A stretch of DNA of 64,000 nt from CAVQGZ01 sp963712175 (GTDB taxonomy: Bacteria; Actinomycetota; Actinomycetes; Jiangellales; Jiangellaceae), in NCBI GenBank assembly GCA_963712175.1, contig CAVQGZ010000009.1, positions 112,829 to 176,828 of the forward strand. Reading direction: 5' to 3'. The notes beneath the pieces were generated by a model. It was not told the DNA's origin and made no database searches. It was given only the letters and a program-made list of their open reading frames with translations. The position numbers were made by a program, and so were the translations under genes. This document shows, one piece after another, positions 42,172-51,297 of this stretch; within the stretch, counting starts at the first letter, position 1, and every line of letters starts with the position of its first letter.

Positions 42172-43110
42172 GTGACTCGACCCCTTGCTGCGGCCGGTGC
42201 TGCGTGCGTGGGCCTCGCGTTGGCCGCGTGCGGGACGGGAAGCTCCACCGCCGAGTCGCCCACTGCGACTGACGGCACGGCCGTCGTCGCCACGACGACC
42301 ATGCTGGGCGACGTCGCCGCCCGTGTCGCGACCTGCGCGGATGGCTCGGCCAGCACGCTCATGCCGCTCGGTGCCGATCCGCACGACTTCTCCCCGTCCT
42401 CGGAGCAGGTGGCCGAGATTGTCGGCGCCGACCTGGTAGTCGCCAACGGCCTCGGTCTGGAGGAGAGCCTGGGCGACGCGTTGTCGTCCGCGGCCGCCGA
42501 CGGGGCGGCAGTGCTCGAGGTCGCCCCACTGGTCGACCCCCTCGAGTTCAGCGCCGACGAGCACGGCGACGACGACACCGACCTCGACCCACACTTCTGG
42601 CACGACGTCGGCAGGATGGCTGCCGCCGCCGAGCTGATCGGCGCCGAGCTGGCGTCCTCGACCGGCGACGAGGCCTTCGCCGACTGCGGCCGGGCAGTGG
42701 CCGACGAGCTGCGCGAGACCGACGCACAGGTGCGCGAGATTCTCTCGGGACTCGACCCCGACCGCCGCGTCATGGTCACCGACCACGACGCCTTCGCCTA
42801 CTTCGCCGATGCCTACGACTTCGACATCGCCGGGGTGGTCGTGCCGGGCGGGGCGACGCTCGCCGAGCCGTCGTCGCGGGAGCTCGCAGCCCTCGTCGAC
42901 GTCATCGAGGCCAAGGACGTGCGGGCCATCTTCTCCAACACGGCCGCGTCGTCTGCGCTGAGCGACGCGGTCGCGGCCGAGGCAGGAACGGACGTCGAGG
43001 TGGTCGAGCTGTTCGTCGGCAGCCTCGGCCCGGGTGGCTCCGGCGCGCAGACCTACGCCGACATGGTTCTGACCAACGCCCAACGGATAGCCGACGCGCT
43101 GTCGGGCTAG
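42172..43110 (+). CDS. znuA: Zinc/manganese ABC transporter substrate-binding lipoprotein (ZnuA-like)
   Basis: A 312-residue lipoprotein of cluster A-I metal-binding proteins. Signal peptide with lipobox (GLALAACGTG). Metal ligands are likely the His in LGADPHDFSPSSEQ, the His in DPHFWHDVGRM, and the late H/D pair in VTDHDAFAYF and AIFSNTA. An acidic/His loop (EFSADEHGDDDTDLDPHF) fits a zinc carrier. It is read from its own promoter, separate from znuBC 2 kb away. Confidence 0.9.
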   Translation: MTRPLAAAGAACVGLALAACGTGSSTAESPTATDGTAVVATTTMLGDVAARVATCADGSASTLMPLGADPHDFSPSSEQVAEIVGADLVVANGLGLEESLGDALSSAAADGAAVLEVAPLVDPLEFSADEHGDDDTDLDPHFWHDVGRMAAAAELIGAELASSTGDEAFADCGRAVADELRETDAQVREILSGLDPDRRVMVTDHDAFAYFADAYDFDIAGVVVPGGATLAEPSSRELAALVDVIEAKDVRAIFSNTAASSALSDAVAAEAGTDVEVVELFVGSLGPGGSGAQTYADMVLTNAQRIADALSG

Positions 43111-43180
43111 GGCCGCCGACGTTGCCTGCGACCTCAGCGAAGTCGATGCGACCCGGCGGCTGACCTCCTAGCGTGGAGGT

Positions 43181-44548
43181 ATGGAGAACCACCTGTCGTC
43201 GACCGATCGAGCTGAGCAGGGGCGGGCGGCCCGCCAGAGCGTTCCCCGGTCGGCGCATGCCGGCTGGGAGCCCGCGGCGGACCGGCCAGACCCGGTAGGC
43301 ATCCTCACCGCCCAGGACGCCACCCGAGTGCAGTACCTGGTGCCGGTACGGCACGCGAGGATGGCCGAGTCGTCGTTCGCCTTCTACCGGGGTGCGGCGG
43401 CAGTGATGGCCGCAGACCTTGCAGGCTCGCCGAGCATGGGTACGGCGGTTCAGCTGTGCGGGGATGCCCATCTGGCCAACTTCGGGACGTTCGCGTCGCC
43501 GGAGCGGCGGCAGGTGTTCGACGTCAACGACTTCGACGAGACGCTTCCCGGTCCGTGGGAGTGGGACCTGAAGCGCCTCGCGGTCAGCATGGTGCTCGCA
43601 GCAGGCGACAACGGCTACCCGGGCAAGGGCGAGGGCGCGGCACGGCGTACGGTTTCCGCCTATCGCCAGGCAATGGCCAGGTTCGCCGCGGCCGGAGCCC
43701 TGGACGTCTGGTACGCCCAGCTCACCATCGACCAGATCCAGCAGGCACACCCCTCCAAGGAGGACCGCAAGCGGATCTCCAAAGATGCTGCGAAGGCCCG
43801 CGGACGCGACAGCCAGAGGGCACTGGGAAAGCTCACCGAGACCGTCGACGGCCGGATTCAGATCCTCTCCCAGCCACCGCTGCTGGTCCCGCTGCGCGAC
43901 ATGGCAGCCGACCAGGACCCAGAGGCGCTGCGCGAGCTCATTCAGGCCAGCTTCGCCGGCTACATCGACACGCTGCTGCCAGACCGATCCCATCTCCTTC
44001 ACCGCTTCGAGGTCCTCGACCTGGCGCTGAAGGTCGTCGGCGTCGGCTCCGTCGGAACCCGATGCTTCGTGGTGCTGCTGCGCGGCCGAGACAACGGCGA
44101 GCCGCTGTTCCTACAGATCAAGGAGGCCACCGAATCGGTGCTGGAGGGCCATCTGCCACAGAGCGAGTTCGAGCACGCCGGGCAGCGGGTCGTGACCGGC
44201 CAACGCCTGATGCAGGCGACGACAGACGCCTTCCTCGGCTGGTCCGAGGCTCGAAGCGGACCCCAGTACTACTGGCGGCAGTTCCATGACATGAAGGGCT
44301 CGGCCAACGTGGCCGCCATGGACCCTGACCAGCTGGGCTACTACGGCGCCGTCTGCGGGTGGACCCTCGCTCACGCCCATGCTCGCTCCGGCGACGGCAT
44401 CGCCATCAATGCCTACCTCGGCAAGGGTCGGGCCATGGACAAGGCGGTTGCGGACTTCGCCCTTGCCTACGCCGAGCAGAACGAGCGGGACTACCAGGCG
44501 TTCAGCCAGGCCATCGCCGACGGCCGGATCGACGCTACGCCGGACTAG
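43181..44548 (+). CDS. DUF2252 protein
   Basis: A 455-residue DUF2252 protein, a family with distant similarity to aminoglycoside/choline kinases. Markers include FAFYRGAAAVMAADLA, QLCGDAHLANFGTF (like the G-D-x-H-x-x-N catalytic loop), VFDVNDFDETLPGPWEWDLKRLAVSMV, and GQRLMQATTDAFLGW. Function is not established. A GGAGGT site precedes the ATG. Its TAG stop shares CTAG with the stop of the convergent phosphatase gene. Confidence 0.88.
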   Translation: MENHLSSTDRAEQGRAARQSVPRSAHAGWEPAADRPDPVGILTAQDATRVQYLVPVRHARMAESSFAFYRGAAAVMAADLAGSPSMGTAVQLCGDAHLANFGTFASPERRQVFDVNDFDETLPGPWEWDLKRLAVSMVLAAGDNGYPGKGEGAARRTVSAYRQAMARFAAAGALDVWYAQLTIDQIQQAHPSKEDRKRISKDAAKARGRDSQRALGKLTETVDGRIQILSQPPLLVPLRDMAADQDPEALRELIQASFAGYIDTLLPDRSHLLHRFEVLDLALKVVGVGSVGTRCFVVLLRGRDNGEPLFLQIKEATESVLEGHLPQSEFEHAGQRVVTGQRLMQATTDAFLGWSEARSGPQYYWRQFHDMKGSANVAAMDPDQLGYYGAVCGWTLAHAHARSGDGIAINAYLGKGRAMDKAVADFALAYAEQNERDYQAFSQAIADGRIDATPD

Positions 44549-46506
44549 CGACGCCCCGGCGTGTCGACGCGCGCCCTGACGGGACGATGGTCGGAGACGT
44601 CGACGTCCACGACCTCGATCGGCTGACCGAGGACCATGTCAGGGCTGATGAAGACGTAGTCGCTGCAGTTGTCGTTGCTCGTCGGCATGGTGCAGCTCTG
44701 CGTCGGTTGGGACGTGACGAGCCCGGCGTCGGTGAACACCTCCAGGTTGGTGATCACCTTCGGCGGCGTCTCGGCCTCGTCCACGTACTCGTTGCGGGGG
44801 TTGAGGTCACCGGCCAGAACCGCGCCTGGTCGACCACCCCAGTCCTCGACGATCATCTGCATCTGCTCCAGGCGAGTGCGTTGTGCTGCCACCGTGTTCC
44901 GAGCCTGCAGGTGCATGCCGTAGACCCGCGTCCCATCGGGCAGGTCCGCGCGGATCGCGGAGCGTCGCTGCGCCCCGCCTCCTTGCCCCAGGTCGATCGC
45001 GGTGACGTCGGACAGGGCGACGCGTGACAGCAGAGCGTTGCCGAGCTGGTGGTCTGCGGCTGGGACATAGTGGACGGTCCAGTCCGTGTTGGCCCGCAAC
45101 CAGGCGTCCAGATCACTCATGGCCGTCAACGGCCAGCCGCGTGCGACCTCCTGGACGGCCACGACGTCGGCGTCGAGCCCGGCGATCGTCTCGGCGACCG
45201 TGCGGAACGCCAGCCGACCCGATGTGGCGTCCTGGCCCTGGCCCACGTTGTAGGTCGCCGCCGCGAGCCCGCCCGAAGACGGCTCTCCGCTGGCGAGGGA
45301 CTCGTCCGGGCCGGGCAGCGGTGACCCGCCCACCATTCCCACGTGCACCATGAGGCCGAGGACGAGCGAACCGGACGACACCAGAAGCAACGCGGGAGTG
45401 TGCAGCCTGCTCGGGGTCGCGAACTCGCGAGCAACCGCTGCCTGGGGGCGGCGCAGGAGAGGGACGAGGCTCAGCAGCACGGCGAGAGCAGGCAGCCACC
45501 GGTTGCTCAGCGGCAGAGGGATCTCGTAGTGCAGCGGGTACAGCAGCAGCAGGATGAACATCGTCACCGCGCCGGCCGTGGCCGTCGCCGCGTGCCGCAC
45601 CACAGACCACGGCCGCGTCACGGAACGGGCGGCCGCCTCACGCAGCAGCAGCGGGGTAGCCACGGTTGCCAGGACGGCTGCTGTCAGCACCGGCCAGCCG
45701 GCAAGCCACGGCATGGCGAGGGCGGACGCGCCGACGAGCCCGGCCGGCACCGGCCATGGACCTCGGGCCGGGGGCCAGGCCAGCAGCGCCATCGCTGCGG
45801 CCACGGATCCGAGCAGCACCACCGTGACCGCCGAGAGTGGGGCGCCACCGCCGGAGCCGACGAACGCGGGGGAGGTCCACAGCAGCATCGCCGGCATCAG
45901 CAGCACGAACCACGTCCAGGAGGGCGCCGTCCGCTCGACCCACGACGCCCTGCCCAGCGTTGGCAGACCTGCCACCACCAGTGCCACGGGAACGAGCAGG
46001 CTGGGATCGAGCCACGCGTGCCACCCCTGACTCCAGACCACGTCATCGGTGGCTCGCCAGGCACGCAGCGCCACGTCCAGCCCGAGACCCACGAGGAGGC
46101 CGGCGGCCAGCACATCCGAGCCGAAGCGGTGCCCGCTCGCCGTTGGCAGCAGAGCCGTCACTGCCAGCAAGGAGACGACGACGGCCCCAGCTGCGATCGC
46201 GAGCGTGGGGTCCACCTGCAGCAGAAGCCGCGACACCACCGCGGCGGCACCGAGGACGACCACCAGCGACCCCTGCCCCACCAGGCGTGCCAGCGCTATG
46301 ACGAGGAGCGGGGACAGGAAGACGGTCACCAGCACCAGTGGGGTGAGGACAAAGCCGAGCGAGCCGACGAGGTGATATCCGAGGGGGAAGAAGGCCCGCA
46401 GACTCTGCAGCAGGATCTCGACGACCGCCGCGAGGGCGAGGACAAGCCCGACGGGAAGAGCCTCGTCGACCTGTCCCGGCACGCTCTGCTGATCGTCAGG
46501 CGACAC
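44545..46506 (-). CDS. Membrane-anchored endonuclease/exonuclease/phosphatase family protein
   Basis: A 653-residue protein. The N-terminal ~380 residues hold about ten hydrophobic helices; the C-terminal ~250 form an EEP-fold domain with DVVAVQEVARG, HLQARNTVAAQRTRLEQMQ, VLAGDLNPRNEYVD, DYVFISPDMV and the catalytic VDVDVSDHRPVRA. The Asp/His arrangement fits metal-dependent phosphodiester cleavage, perhaps of lipids or nucleotides outside the cell. Start at GTG 46504-46506, overlapping the DUF3054 gene by 11 bases. Confidence 0.85.
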   Translation of the reverse strand: MSPDDQQSVPGQVDEALPVGLVLALAAVVEILLQSLRAFFPLGYHLVGSLGFVLTPLVLVTVFLSPLLVIALARLVGQGSLVVVLGAAAVVSRLLLQVDPTLAIAAGAVVVSLLAVTALLPTASGHRFGSDVLAAGLLVGLGLDVALRAWRATDDVVWSQGWHAWLDPSLLVPVALVVAGLPTLGRASWVERTAPSWTWFVLLMPAMLLWTSPAFVGSGGGAPLSAVTVVLLGSVAAAMALLAWPPARGPWPVPAGLVGASALAMPWLAGWPVLTAAVLATVATPLLLREAAARSVTRPWSVVRHAATATAGAVTMFILLLLYPLHYEIPLPLSNRWLPALAVLLSLVPLLRRPQAAVAREFATPSRLHTPALLLVSSGSLVLGLMVHVGMVGGSPLPGPDESLASGEPSSGGLAAATYNVGQGQDATSGRLAFRTVAETIAGLDADVVAVQEVARGWPLTAMSDLDAWLRANTDWTVHYVPAADHQLGNALLSRVALSDVTAIDLGQGGGAQRRSAIRADLPDGTRVYGMHLQARNTVAAQRTRLEQMQMIVEDWGGRPGAVLAGDLNPRNEYVDEAETPPKVITNLEVFTDAGLVTSQPTQSCTMPTSNDNCSDYVFISPDMVLGQPIEVVDVDVSDHRPVRARVDTPGRR

Positions 46507-46933
46507 GTTCGCGCCGGCGTTCGCGCCAGCGCCCGCCGGCCCAGCGACGCCCCACCAGTCCCGCAGTCAGCACCGACGCCGCGACGACCAGAAAGGCAGG
46601 AGCCAGCCCCTCCCCGGTGACCCACCGCAGGACGACACCCCCGGCCATCGTCCACGCCAGCAGCCACCATCCGAACCGCACGCTGCGGGCACGCTCGGCG
46701 GTGGCAATACCCGCGCACGGGGCGCGCGTCCATCCGGCCAGCAATCCCAGGACGAATGGTGCGGCTGTGGCAAGCGTTCCGAGGGCCAGGTTGCCCTCCT
46801 CGTGCGAGAGGCGACCGATCAGGGCGAACCCGAGGACGACGACGAGGTCCGCTGACAGCGTCCAGGCCCAGTCGCGCGACCCAACCTTCGTGCCAGCACC
46901 GTCGGCCGGAAGGTCGCAACGGTCAAGGCTCAC
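46496..46933 (-). CDS. DUF3054 membrane protein
   Basis: A 145-residue, four-helix protein of DUF3054. Markers: TLSADLVVVLGFALIGRLSHEEGN, PFVLGLLAGWTRA, RFGWWLLAWTMAGGVVLRWVTGEGLAPAFLVVAASVL. No function known. GTG start at 46931-46933. It precedes and overlaps the EEP gene, so both are probably one transcript. Confidence 0.83.
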   Translation of the reverse strand: MSLDRCDLPADGAGTKVGSRDWAWTLSADLVVVLGFALIGRLSHEEGNLALGTLATAAPFVLGLLAGWTRAPCAGIATAERARSVRFGWWLLAWTMAGGVVLRWVTGEGLAPAFLVVAASVLTAGLVGRRWAGGRWRERRRERVA

Positions 46934-46961
46934 CCGTGTATTGCAGCAGAGTCATGCCGTA

Positions 46962-46996
46962 GTCCACGGACGCGCCCCTCGGGCGCCCTCGTGGAC
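46962..46996. other. Imperfect hairpin in the intergenic region before the sulfatase remnant
   Basis: A 15-base arm beginning GTCCACG and its complement ending CGTGGAC pair at about 12 of 15 positions round a short loop. It lies between the divergent DUF3054 gene and the sulfatase remnant. There is no U-rich tail, so I do not call it a terminator. Confidence 0.3.
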
Positions 46997-47096
46997 GCGG
47001 CCAGTCCAGAGAATGGCGCCCGGCGCCTGGCACAACCCGGTGGCGTCAACGCAACCCGTCCTCAAGCCTCGCGCGACCGGCGGGAGAGGCGTCGTG

Positions 47097-47474
47097 GTGA
47101 GCGAACGCCCCAACATCCTGGTCCTATGGGGCGACGACGACGGCTGGTACAACATCAGCCACAACAACAAGGGCGCGATGGGCTACCGCACGCCGAACAT
47201 CGACCGGATCGCGGCCGAGGGGCTCAAGTTCACCGACTACTACGCGCAGCAGTCCTGCACGGCCGGAAGGGCGGCGTTCATCACCGGTCAGAACCCGGTG
47301 AGGACGGGGCTGACCAAGGTCGGCATGCCGGGTGCCGACCTTGGCCTGCAGCCGGAGGACCCGACGATCGCGGATCTGCTCAAACCGCTCGGCTACCGGA
47401 CGGGGCAGTTCGGCAAGAACCACCTCGGTGACCGCAACCCGTTCCTTCCGACGGTGCACGGGTTCGACGAGTGA
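47097..47474 (+). pseudogene. Arylsulfatase N-terminal fragment
   Basis: A 125-residue frame with the first quarter of a type I sulfatase: RPNILVLWGDDDGWYNI, GYRTPNIDRIAAEGLKFTDYY, and the formylglycine signature SCTAGRAAF (C-x-A-x-R). It then reads GQFGKNHLGDRNPFLPTVHGFDE and stops at 47472-47474. A complete sulfatase continues for 400 or more residues, with metal and active-site residues that are missing here. So this is a broken gene, or an intact N-terminal stub. It is unlike the full-length sulfatase near 62 kb, being of a different subclass. Start is GTG 47097. Confidence 0.75.
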
Positions 47475-47575
47475 TGAAGAAGGTCGCGGCCGAGGATTCC
47501 CGCCGGGGCCGCTACGACCCCTGCCCGTGCGGCAACGGCACCAAGTTCAAGCGCTGCCACGGCGCACGTCGATGA
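47474..47575 (+). CDS. 33-residue SEC-C motif ORF
   Basis: A tiny ORF that shares one base with the sulfatase stop (TGATG). Its product ends YDPCPCGNGTKFKRCHGARR: the SEC-C zinc motif, C-x-C-x8-C-H, as at the end of SecA. It might be a free-standing small zinc protein translated by coupling, or the tail of a larger SEC-C gene brought in by the rearrangement that cut the sulfatase. No ribosome site stands out apart from the overlap. Confidence 0.5.
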   Translation: MKKVAAEDSRRGRYDPCPCGNGTKFKRCHGARR

Positions 47576-47702
47576 ATGCACGCGTGGCTGGTCCTCCCCA
47601 GCCCAGCGCCGTGTGCCGGCCCGTGCGGCGGACACTCGCATGGCAGGGTCAAGCCTGCCCGCTCGGCCGAGCGCGTGCCCTGACCGAAGGGAAACCAGCC
47701 TC

Positions 47703-48170
47703 GTGGAATCGACCCTCACCAGCGAGTTGCGGGACCGCTCTCGGGCGAACGAGGAGCTGCTGCGCACGTACCAGGTTGTGCTCGATCCCGGCGAGGAGTT
47801 CATCGAGAAGCTGGGGGCTTTTGCGGTCGACGAGAGCCTCCAGCTCGCTTCCTTCACGGCGATCGGGGGCTTCGAGCACTTCTCACTCGGCTTCTACGAC
47901 CTTGAGACCGGCGAGTTCGACACGATTCCGTTCAAGGATGACCAGGTCGAGGTTCTCAGCCTGATGGGTGAGATCACCCGCAACCAGGACGGCTCGTCCA
48001 TGGTGCACGGCCACGTCGTCGTTGGTCGGCGGGACGGAACGACCAGAGGTGGGCACCTTCTTCGCGGTGTCGTGCGCCCGGTGCTGATCGTCACTGTGCA
48101 GGAGATGAGCCACCATCACGGCATCGACATCGACCACCATCTGCACCCAGGGGCCAAGGGAAGCTCGTGA
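47703..48170 (+). CDS. DUF296/PPC-domain DNA-binding-type protein
   Basis: A 155-residue protein with a PPC (plant and prokaryote conserved, DUF296) domain. The hallmark is VHGHVVVGRRDGTTRGGHLLRGVV and EFIEKLGAFAVDESLQLASFTAIGGFEH. In bacteria these form trimers with a metal site on two His residues of the G-x-x-x-x-G-G-H region; function unsure. Start GTG 47703, chosen because it begins just before the conserved part; a ribosome site (AAGGGAAA) is eight to ten bases upstream. Confidence 0.83.
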   Translation: MESTLTSELRDRSRANEELLRTYQVVLDPGEEFIEKLGAFAVDESLQLASFTAIGGFEHFSLGFYDLETGEFDTIPFKDDQVEVLSLMGEITRNQDGSSMVHGHVVVGRRDGTTRGGHLLRGVVRPVLIVTVQEMSHHHGIDIDHHLHPGAKGSS

Positions 48171-48200
48171 GCCGACCAGCGCCGGCCACTGGTGTCTGCG

Positions 48201-50354
48201 CTACGTGGGCCTGGTGAGCGCGTCAGTCAACAGCGCGACGAGCGCCTCCAGCTGGACGTCGGCCGCAGCTGACAGCTCCTCCTGCGACCCGTCCAGGGCG
48301 CGGGCAGCAAGCCCCGCCTTGCTGTCGATCAGCTCAGCGATCGTGGAGTCGAGGGTTCGCGCGGCGATGATGCGCCACGCGGTGACCGGCTGCTCCTGAC
48401 CGATTCGGTGGATTCGGTCGATGGCCTGTGTCTGCTCCGCATCGGTCCACGACAGCTCGGCCAGCACCAGGTTCGAGGCGACCTGAAGGTTGAGCCCGAC
48501 CCCGGCGGCGGTCAACGAGCACACCGCAACGGCAACACCAGGATCGTCCACGAACGCATCGATGTTCTTCTGACGGACGCTGGGAGTCTGGTCCCCGCGA
48601 ATCGAGGCGTAGCGGATCCCGCGCTGCGCGAACAGCGCTTCCGCGCTGTCCATCACAGCCACATGCTTGGCGAAGAAGACCACCTTGCCGACGTTGCGGA
48701 CCAGCTGAGAGGTGTAGTCCGCCGCGAGCCCGGACTTCGCCTGCCCGATGCGCCGCATCATGCTGAACACGTTCTCGCCGGTCTCGGACTTGGCTGTGTC
48801 CTGCCGCTCCCACGTGGCCACCAAGCGCACCAGCTCGTGGTCGATGTGCCCGACGGACGCGGTGGTGGCCCGTCGCTCCAGAGCGTCCTCGTACCGGGCT
48901 ACCAGCCGGCGGGCAAGATCCCGCTCGGCCGCCCTGATCGAGCGCCCAGCCTCGTCGTCGAGCTCGACCGGCAGGTCGGCCACCCGGCGAGCGGGGATGT
49001 CGGCGGCCACGTCGACCTTGCGTCGTCGCACGATGCCCATGTCGATGACACAGCGGCGAGCCGACGCGTAGAAACCGCGCTCACCGGGAACCAGATCAGC
49101 GTTCTTCAGCGAGTCCATCAGATCCCCGACCGGCTTGGTCTCGTCGATCCAGCCGAGGAACTGCCAGATAGCCAGGAAGTCCTCGAGGTCGTTGATCAGC
49201 GGCGTGCCGGTCAACGCCATGAGCAGCGGCCTGCCGACCCGAGTGCGGATCCGCTGTGAGATCTCCAGCACGTGCTGCGAGCGCTGCGAGGCCTTGTTCT
49301 TGATGAAGTGGGCCTCGTCGACGACCATGCCGCGGAAGCCGAAATCGCCCAGCCAGCCGATGTGCCGGTCCAGCACCTCGTAGTTCACGATGACGATGTC
49401 GGCGAAGCCGTCGATCGAGTCGCCATCACCTTGGATCACGGTTGCCGAGCGGTCGGGCGTCCAGAGTCCCACCTCCCTGGCCCAGTTGGCCTTGACCACG
49501 TTCGGTACGACCGCGAGCAGCGGGTAGGCACCCGCGGCCTGGGCCGCCAGCAGCGCCTGAGCGGTCTTGCCCAAACCCGGCTCGTCGGCGAGCAGGAAGG
49601 TGCGGTGGCCCGACGCCGCGGCAGCGACCAGCTGTGCCTGGTGAGCCATCAGCTGCAGATCTCCCGGCGCGTTCATGGCCGACGGCTCCGGCAGCGGCAT
49701 GCACGAGGGGGCTCCGCTCCCTGCCTCCTCGAACGACCTGACCAGCGGACCCAGCAGCTCCCAGCTCGACAGCCGATGGGGACGCATCGGGCTGGGTCGG
49801 ATCGCCTCGAGATCGGGGGCCAGGAAGGGGTTGGCCAGCTGCCGGGAGATGACCGACTGGGGCACAACCCTGCGCTTGACGGGTTCGGACGGCACCTGCG
49901 GCGGCGCGTCTGCCTCCACGACGGCTGGGTCGACTCCCGCCGACTCCAGCAGGTCCCGCCGCAGCAGCCTGCCGGCCTCCGAGATCTCGGCGTCCTCACC
50001 GATCAGCGCGAGAAGGGAGGTGTCACGAGCGGCAGTCTTTGCCAAGGCCCTCGCCAAGTCATCCACCCGCTTGAGCTGAGCCGCCCGTTGGGCGTCCGTG
50101 CTCGTCTCGTCAGCCAGGAGGCGGGCGCGCTCCTCGCGCACCAAGAGCGCGACGACCTGGAACTTCGTGCTCACCGACGGCATCGCGTAGTTGCGCTGCA
50201 CGTCTGCCTGAACCTCTCGCACCACGCGGGCGAGAACGGAGATCAGGCCCTCGTCGTCACGGGGTCGGTCACGTCGCTCGCCCCGCGAGGAGCTCGGGCG
50301 CCCAGCCCTCTGACGCTGGCCTCGTCTAGCCAAGACACCTCCATGCCGTGCCAT
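48201..50354 (-). CDS. SNF2-family DEAD/DEAH-box helicase
   Basis: A 717-residue SWI2/SNF2 ATPase. Motif I is FLLADEPGLGKTAQALLA, motif II MVVDEAHFIKNK, motif III LMALTGTPLIND, motif V AVCSLTAAGVGLNLQVAS and motif VI QAIDRIHRIGQEQPV. An N-terminal helical region (1-200) is actinobacteria-specific. Bacterial SNF2 proteins translocate on duplex DNA and are linked to transcription recycling, repair or defence; no linked defence genes are seen. I chose the ATG at 50352-50354; the frame is open for another 67 codons upstream with low-complexity sequence. Confidence 0.9.
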   Translation of the reverse strand: MARHGGVLARRGQRQRAGRPSSSRGERRDRPRDDEGLISVLARVVREVQADVQRNYAMPSVSTKFQVVALLVREERARLLADETSTDAQRAAQLKRVDDLARALAKTAARDTSLLALIGEDAEISEAGRLLRRDLLESAGVDPAVVEADAPPQVPSEPVKRRVVPQSVISRQLANPFLAPDLEAIRPSPMRPHRLSSWELLGPLVRSFEEAGSGAPSCMPLPEPSAMNAPGDLQLMAHQAQLVAAAASGHRTFLLADEPGLGKTAQALLAAQAAGAYPLLAVVPNVVKANWAREVGLWTPDRSATVIQGDGDSIDGFADIVIVNYEVLDRHIGWLGDFGFRGMVVDEAHFIKNKASQRSQHVLEISQRIRTRVGRPLLMALTGTPLINDLEDFLAIWQFLGWIDETKPVGDLMDSLKNADLVPGERGFYASARRCVIDMGIVRRRKVDVAADIPARRVADLPVELDDEAGRSIRAAERDLARRLVARYEDALERRATTASVGHIDHELVRLVATWERQDTAKSETGENVFSMMRRIGQAKSGLAADYTSQLVRNVGKVVFFAKHVAVMDSAEALFAQRGIRYASIRGDQTPSVRQKNIDAFVDDPGVAVAVCSLTAAGVGLNLQVASNLVLAELSWTDAEQTQAIDRIHRIGQEQPVTAWRIIAARTLDSTIAELIDSKAGLAARALDGSQEELSAAADVQLEALVALLTDALTRPT

Positions 50355-50570
50355 GTCCGCGCCGCACGTCGTGTGCAGGCACGCGGGATCGTCCGCGGCC
50401 TCGAACGCGCCACGCGAAGGAGCCCGCTGCAGCGACGTACGCGCCTGACGGTCGCTGCGATCGCCGACCCGACCGGCGCGGATGGATCCCCTGCTCGTGC
50501 CCCACTCTAGCGCCGCCACGACCGCTCCACGCGCCGCGCGGGGTCTCATGGTCACAGGCGCGGGGGCGGG

Positions 50571-50576
50571 TAACGT
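50571..50576 (+). promoter_or_regulatory. Candidate -10 box for the methyltransferase gene
   Basis: TAACGT ends 8 bases before the GTG at 50585, so the transcript may be leaderless. The 230 bases between the SNF2 start and this gene hold no other feature that I can see. Confidence 0.35.
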
Positions 50577-50584
50577 GACCAGAC

Positions 50585-51268
50585 GTGGGCGACAGCGGCG
50601 TATCGGGGACCCAGGCAGCCGAGAACATCATCGGGGAGACCCCGGAGATCTGGGGCAGGGGCTACTCCACGGACAGCGCAACGGTGCGCCACGACTACGA
50701 CGCGTTCGCTGCGGGCGGCAGGTACGACGAGACATTCCAGGACTGGGGGTACGTCGGCCCGGAGACTGCTGCCGCGATCATGCGCAACTACGTCCCGATC
50801 GGGAGCCGGATCCTGGACGCCGCCTGCGGCTCGGGGCTGACTGGGACCGCGCTGCGGAACCTTGGCTACACCCGAATCGAGGGGATCGACATCTCCGAAC
50901 CCCTCCTCCGGCTCGCAGAGCAGACGGGCGCCTACGAGCGGGTCACGCACGCGGACATGCAGTCCTTCCCGCTCCCGTTCGGCGACGGCGAGTTCGATGC
51001 TGTCTGTTTCATCGGGGCGCTGACCTACTTCGAGACGAACGAGATCCTGCGGCAGCTGTGCCGGATCGTCCGCAGCGGTGGTCACCTCGTGTTCTCGCAG
51101 CGTGACGACATCATGCGGGACCAGAACTACGCCGAGAAGCTGGCGGAGCTGGAGCGCGAGAGCCTCTGGACGCGCACGTTCGGCACCGAGCCGATGCCCT
51201 ACCTTCCGCAGCACCCGCAGTACGCCACGCAGATCAAGGTGCAGTACTTCGTCTACCGGGTGGTGTAG
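50585..51268 (+). CDS. Class I SAM-dependent methyltransferase
   Basis: A 227-residue methyltransferase. Motif I is ILDAACGSGLTGTALRNLGY, motif II GIDISEPLLRLAEQTGAY, post I ADMQSFPLPFGDGEFDAVCFIGALTYF and RIVRSGGHLVFSQRD. An N-terminal ~60 residues (YDAFAAGGRYDETFQDWGYVGPETAA) recall Williams-Beuren syndrome-type methyltransferases. Substrate unknown. GTG start at 50585. It is followed 29 bases later by the LOR gene. Confidence 0.87.
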   Translation: MGDSGVSGTQAAENIIGETPEIWGRGYSTDSATVRHDYDAFAAGGRYDETFQDWGYVGPETAAAIMRNYVPIGSRILDAACGSGLTGTALRNLGYTRIEGIDISEPLLRLAEQTGAYERVTHADMQSFPLPFGDGEFDAVCFIGALTYFETNEILRQLCRIVRSGGHLVFSQRDDIMRDQNYAEKLAELERESLWTRTFGTEPMPYLPQHPQYATQIKVQYFVYRVV

Positions 51269-51297
51269 GAACGACCTCCCAACAGGAAGGACACCTC

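Noticed and set aside
46962..46996. Hairpin as a rho-independent terminator
   Set aside because: No U-tract follows on either strand and it lies between divergent genes.
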